Positions 63,974 through 64,000 of a stretch of 64,000 nucleotides of DNA are shown here, piece after piece. A program made the position numbers and the translations under genes. The first letter of the stretch is position 1; every line of letters starts with the position of its first letter. This DNA is from Promethearchaeota archaeon (lineage in GTDB: Archaea > Asgardarchaeota > Lokiarchaeia > Helarchaeales > RDOG01): the NCBI GenBank assembly GCA_011365055.1, contig RDOG01000003.1, positions 62,001 to 126,000 of the forward strand, given 5' to 3'. The notes under the pieces were generated by a model that worked only from the letters and a program-made list of their open reading frames with translations, was not told where the DNA came from and did not search any database.

Positions 63974-64000
63974 ATGGTAAAAACTTGCATTTATGATAGA
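63974..64000 (+). CDS. Start of a gene cut by the window end
   Basis: ATG 63974 follows GGAGTAATTGGAGAAAATT and opens a frame of nine codons (MVKTCIYDR) to the edge. A TATA-like TATAAATTTATATTATAAA lies some 30-45 bases upstream. The product cannot be identified. Confidence 0.4.

Noticed and set aside
1..64000. General reassignment of TAG to pyrrolysine
   Set aside because: At least nine genes stop at TAG, including the double-zinc-ribbon gene ending inside the tRNA and endA, whose product has normal length.

Overview
The window looks like part of an Asgard (Lokiarchaeia-type) archaeal chromosome. This is inferred from gene content, not from a database search. It is AT-rich, its Shine-Dalgarno sites read GGTGA/GGAGG, and TTG starts are common. 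Archaeal markers are a Tes-like radical SAM lipid enzyme, an MptD-type dihydroneopterin aldolase, DUF447, MtxX (methanogen marker 4), Tsr3, EndA, an initiator tRNA-Met with an anticodon-loop intron, and an archaeal RNase P RNA. Asgard flavour comes from a Rab-like GTPase with a proline-rich tail and zinc ribbon, an MglA-type GTPase, leucine-rich repeats, and a coiled-coil/proline-rich protein.

Layout. 0-6.5 kb: OsmC (partial), M42 peptidase + MtxX, a chemoreceptor, DUF998, Tes-like enzyme. 6.6-9.1 kb: small membrane proteins and gene remains (a ketopantoate reductase tail, a ferredoxin tail, a secreted protein with an in-frame TAG). 9.3-13.5 kb: CrtI-like oxidoreductase, GH2 glycosidase, PyrF. 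13.6-15.4 kb: an interleaved inverted repeat, MptD, ferredoxin-nitroreductase. 15.7-21.8 kb: a tight operon of three unknown genes, small proteins, a PH-like membrane protein, a membrane protein with an in-frame TAG, DUF447. 21.8-27.7 kb: Rab-like GTPase, IorAB, MglA-like GTPase, flavodoxin. 28-34.3 kb: LVIVD beta-propeller surface protein, and an ABC exporter operon with two XRE regulators, one membrane-bound. 34.4-36.9 kb: Tsr3, intron-containing tRNA, zinc-ribbon proteins, a possible ncRNA. 37-43 kb: response regulator + histidine kinase, RNase P RNA, an immunity-like gene broken by two TGA codons, a zinc-ribbon/Ig membrane protein. 43.2-45.3 kb: a toxin-antitoxin island (DUF433/DUF5615 and VapBC). 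45.3-50.4 kb: a TGT paralogue with a DUF362-like partner, FGGY kinase, QueG-like Fe-S protein. 50.5-64 kb: GDPD-like protein, membrane protein, LRR protein, coiled-coil/proline-rich protein, a 1928-residue transmembrane subtilase with cytosolic zinc ribbons and HEAT repeats, PhoU-like protein, EndA, ICMT-like methyltransferase.

The genes suggest an anaerobic, ferredoxin-based, amino-acid-using metabolism (IorAB, ferredoxin-nitroreductase, peptidases) with methanopterin-linked C1 chemistry (MptD, DUF447, MtxX). They also point to elaborate signalling at the membrane and a cytoskeleton/trafficking-like layer.

The least expected features are these: four loci with in-frame stop codons in otherwise continuous reading frames; a repeated ACCACGAT upstream element; an interleaved inverted repeat that could form a pseudoknot; a membrane PH-like protein fused to an HTH in an ABC operon; and the subtilase-HEAT fusion. 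No CRISPR array, rRNA gene or intact insertion sequence was seen.
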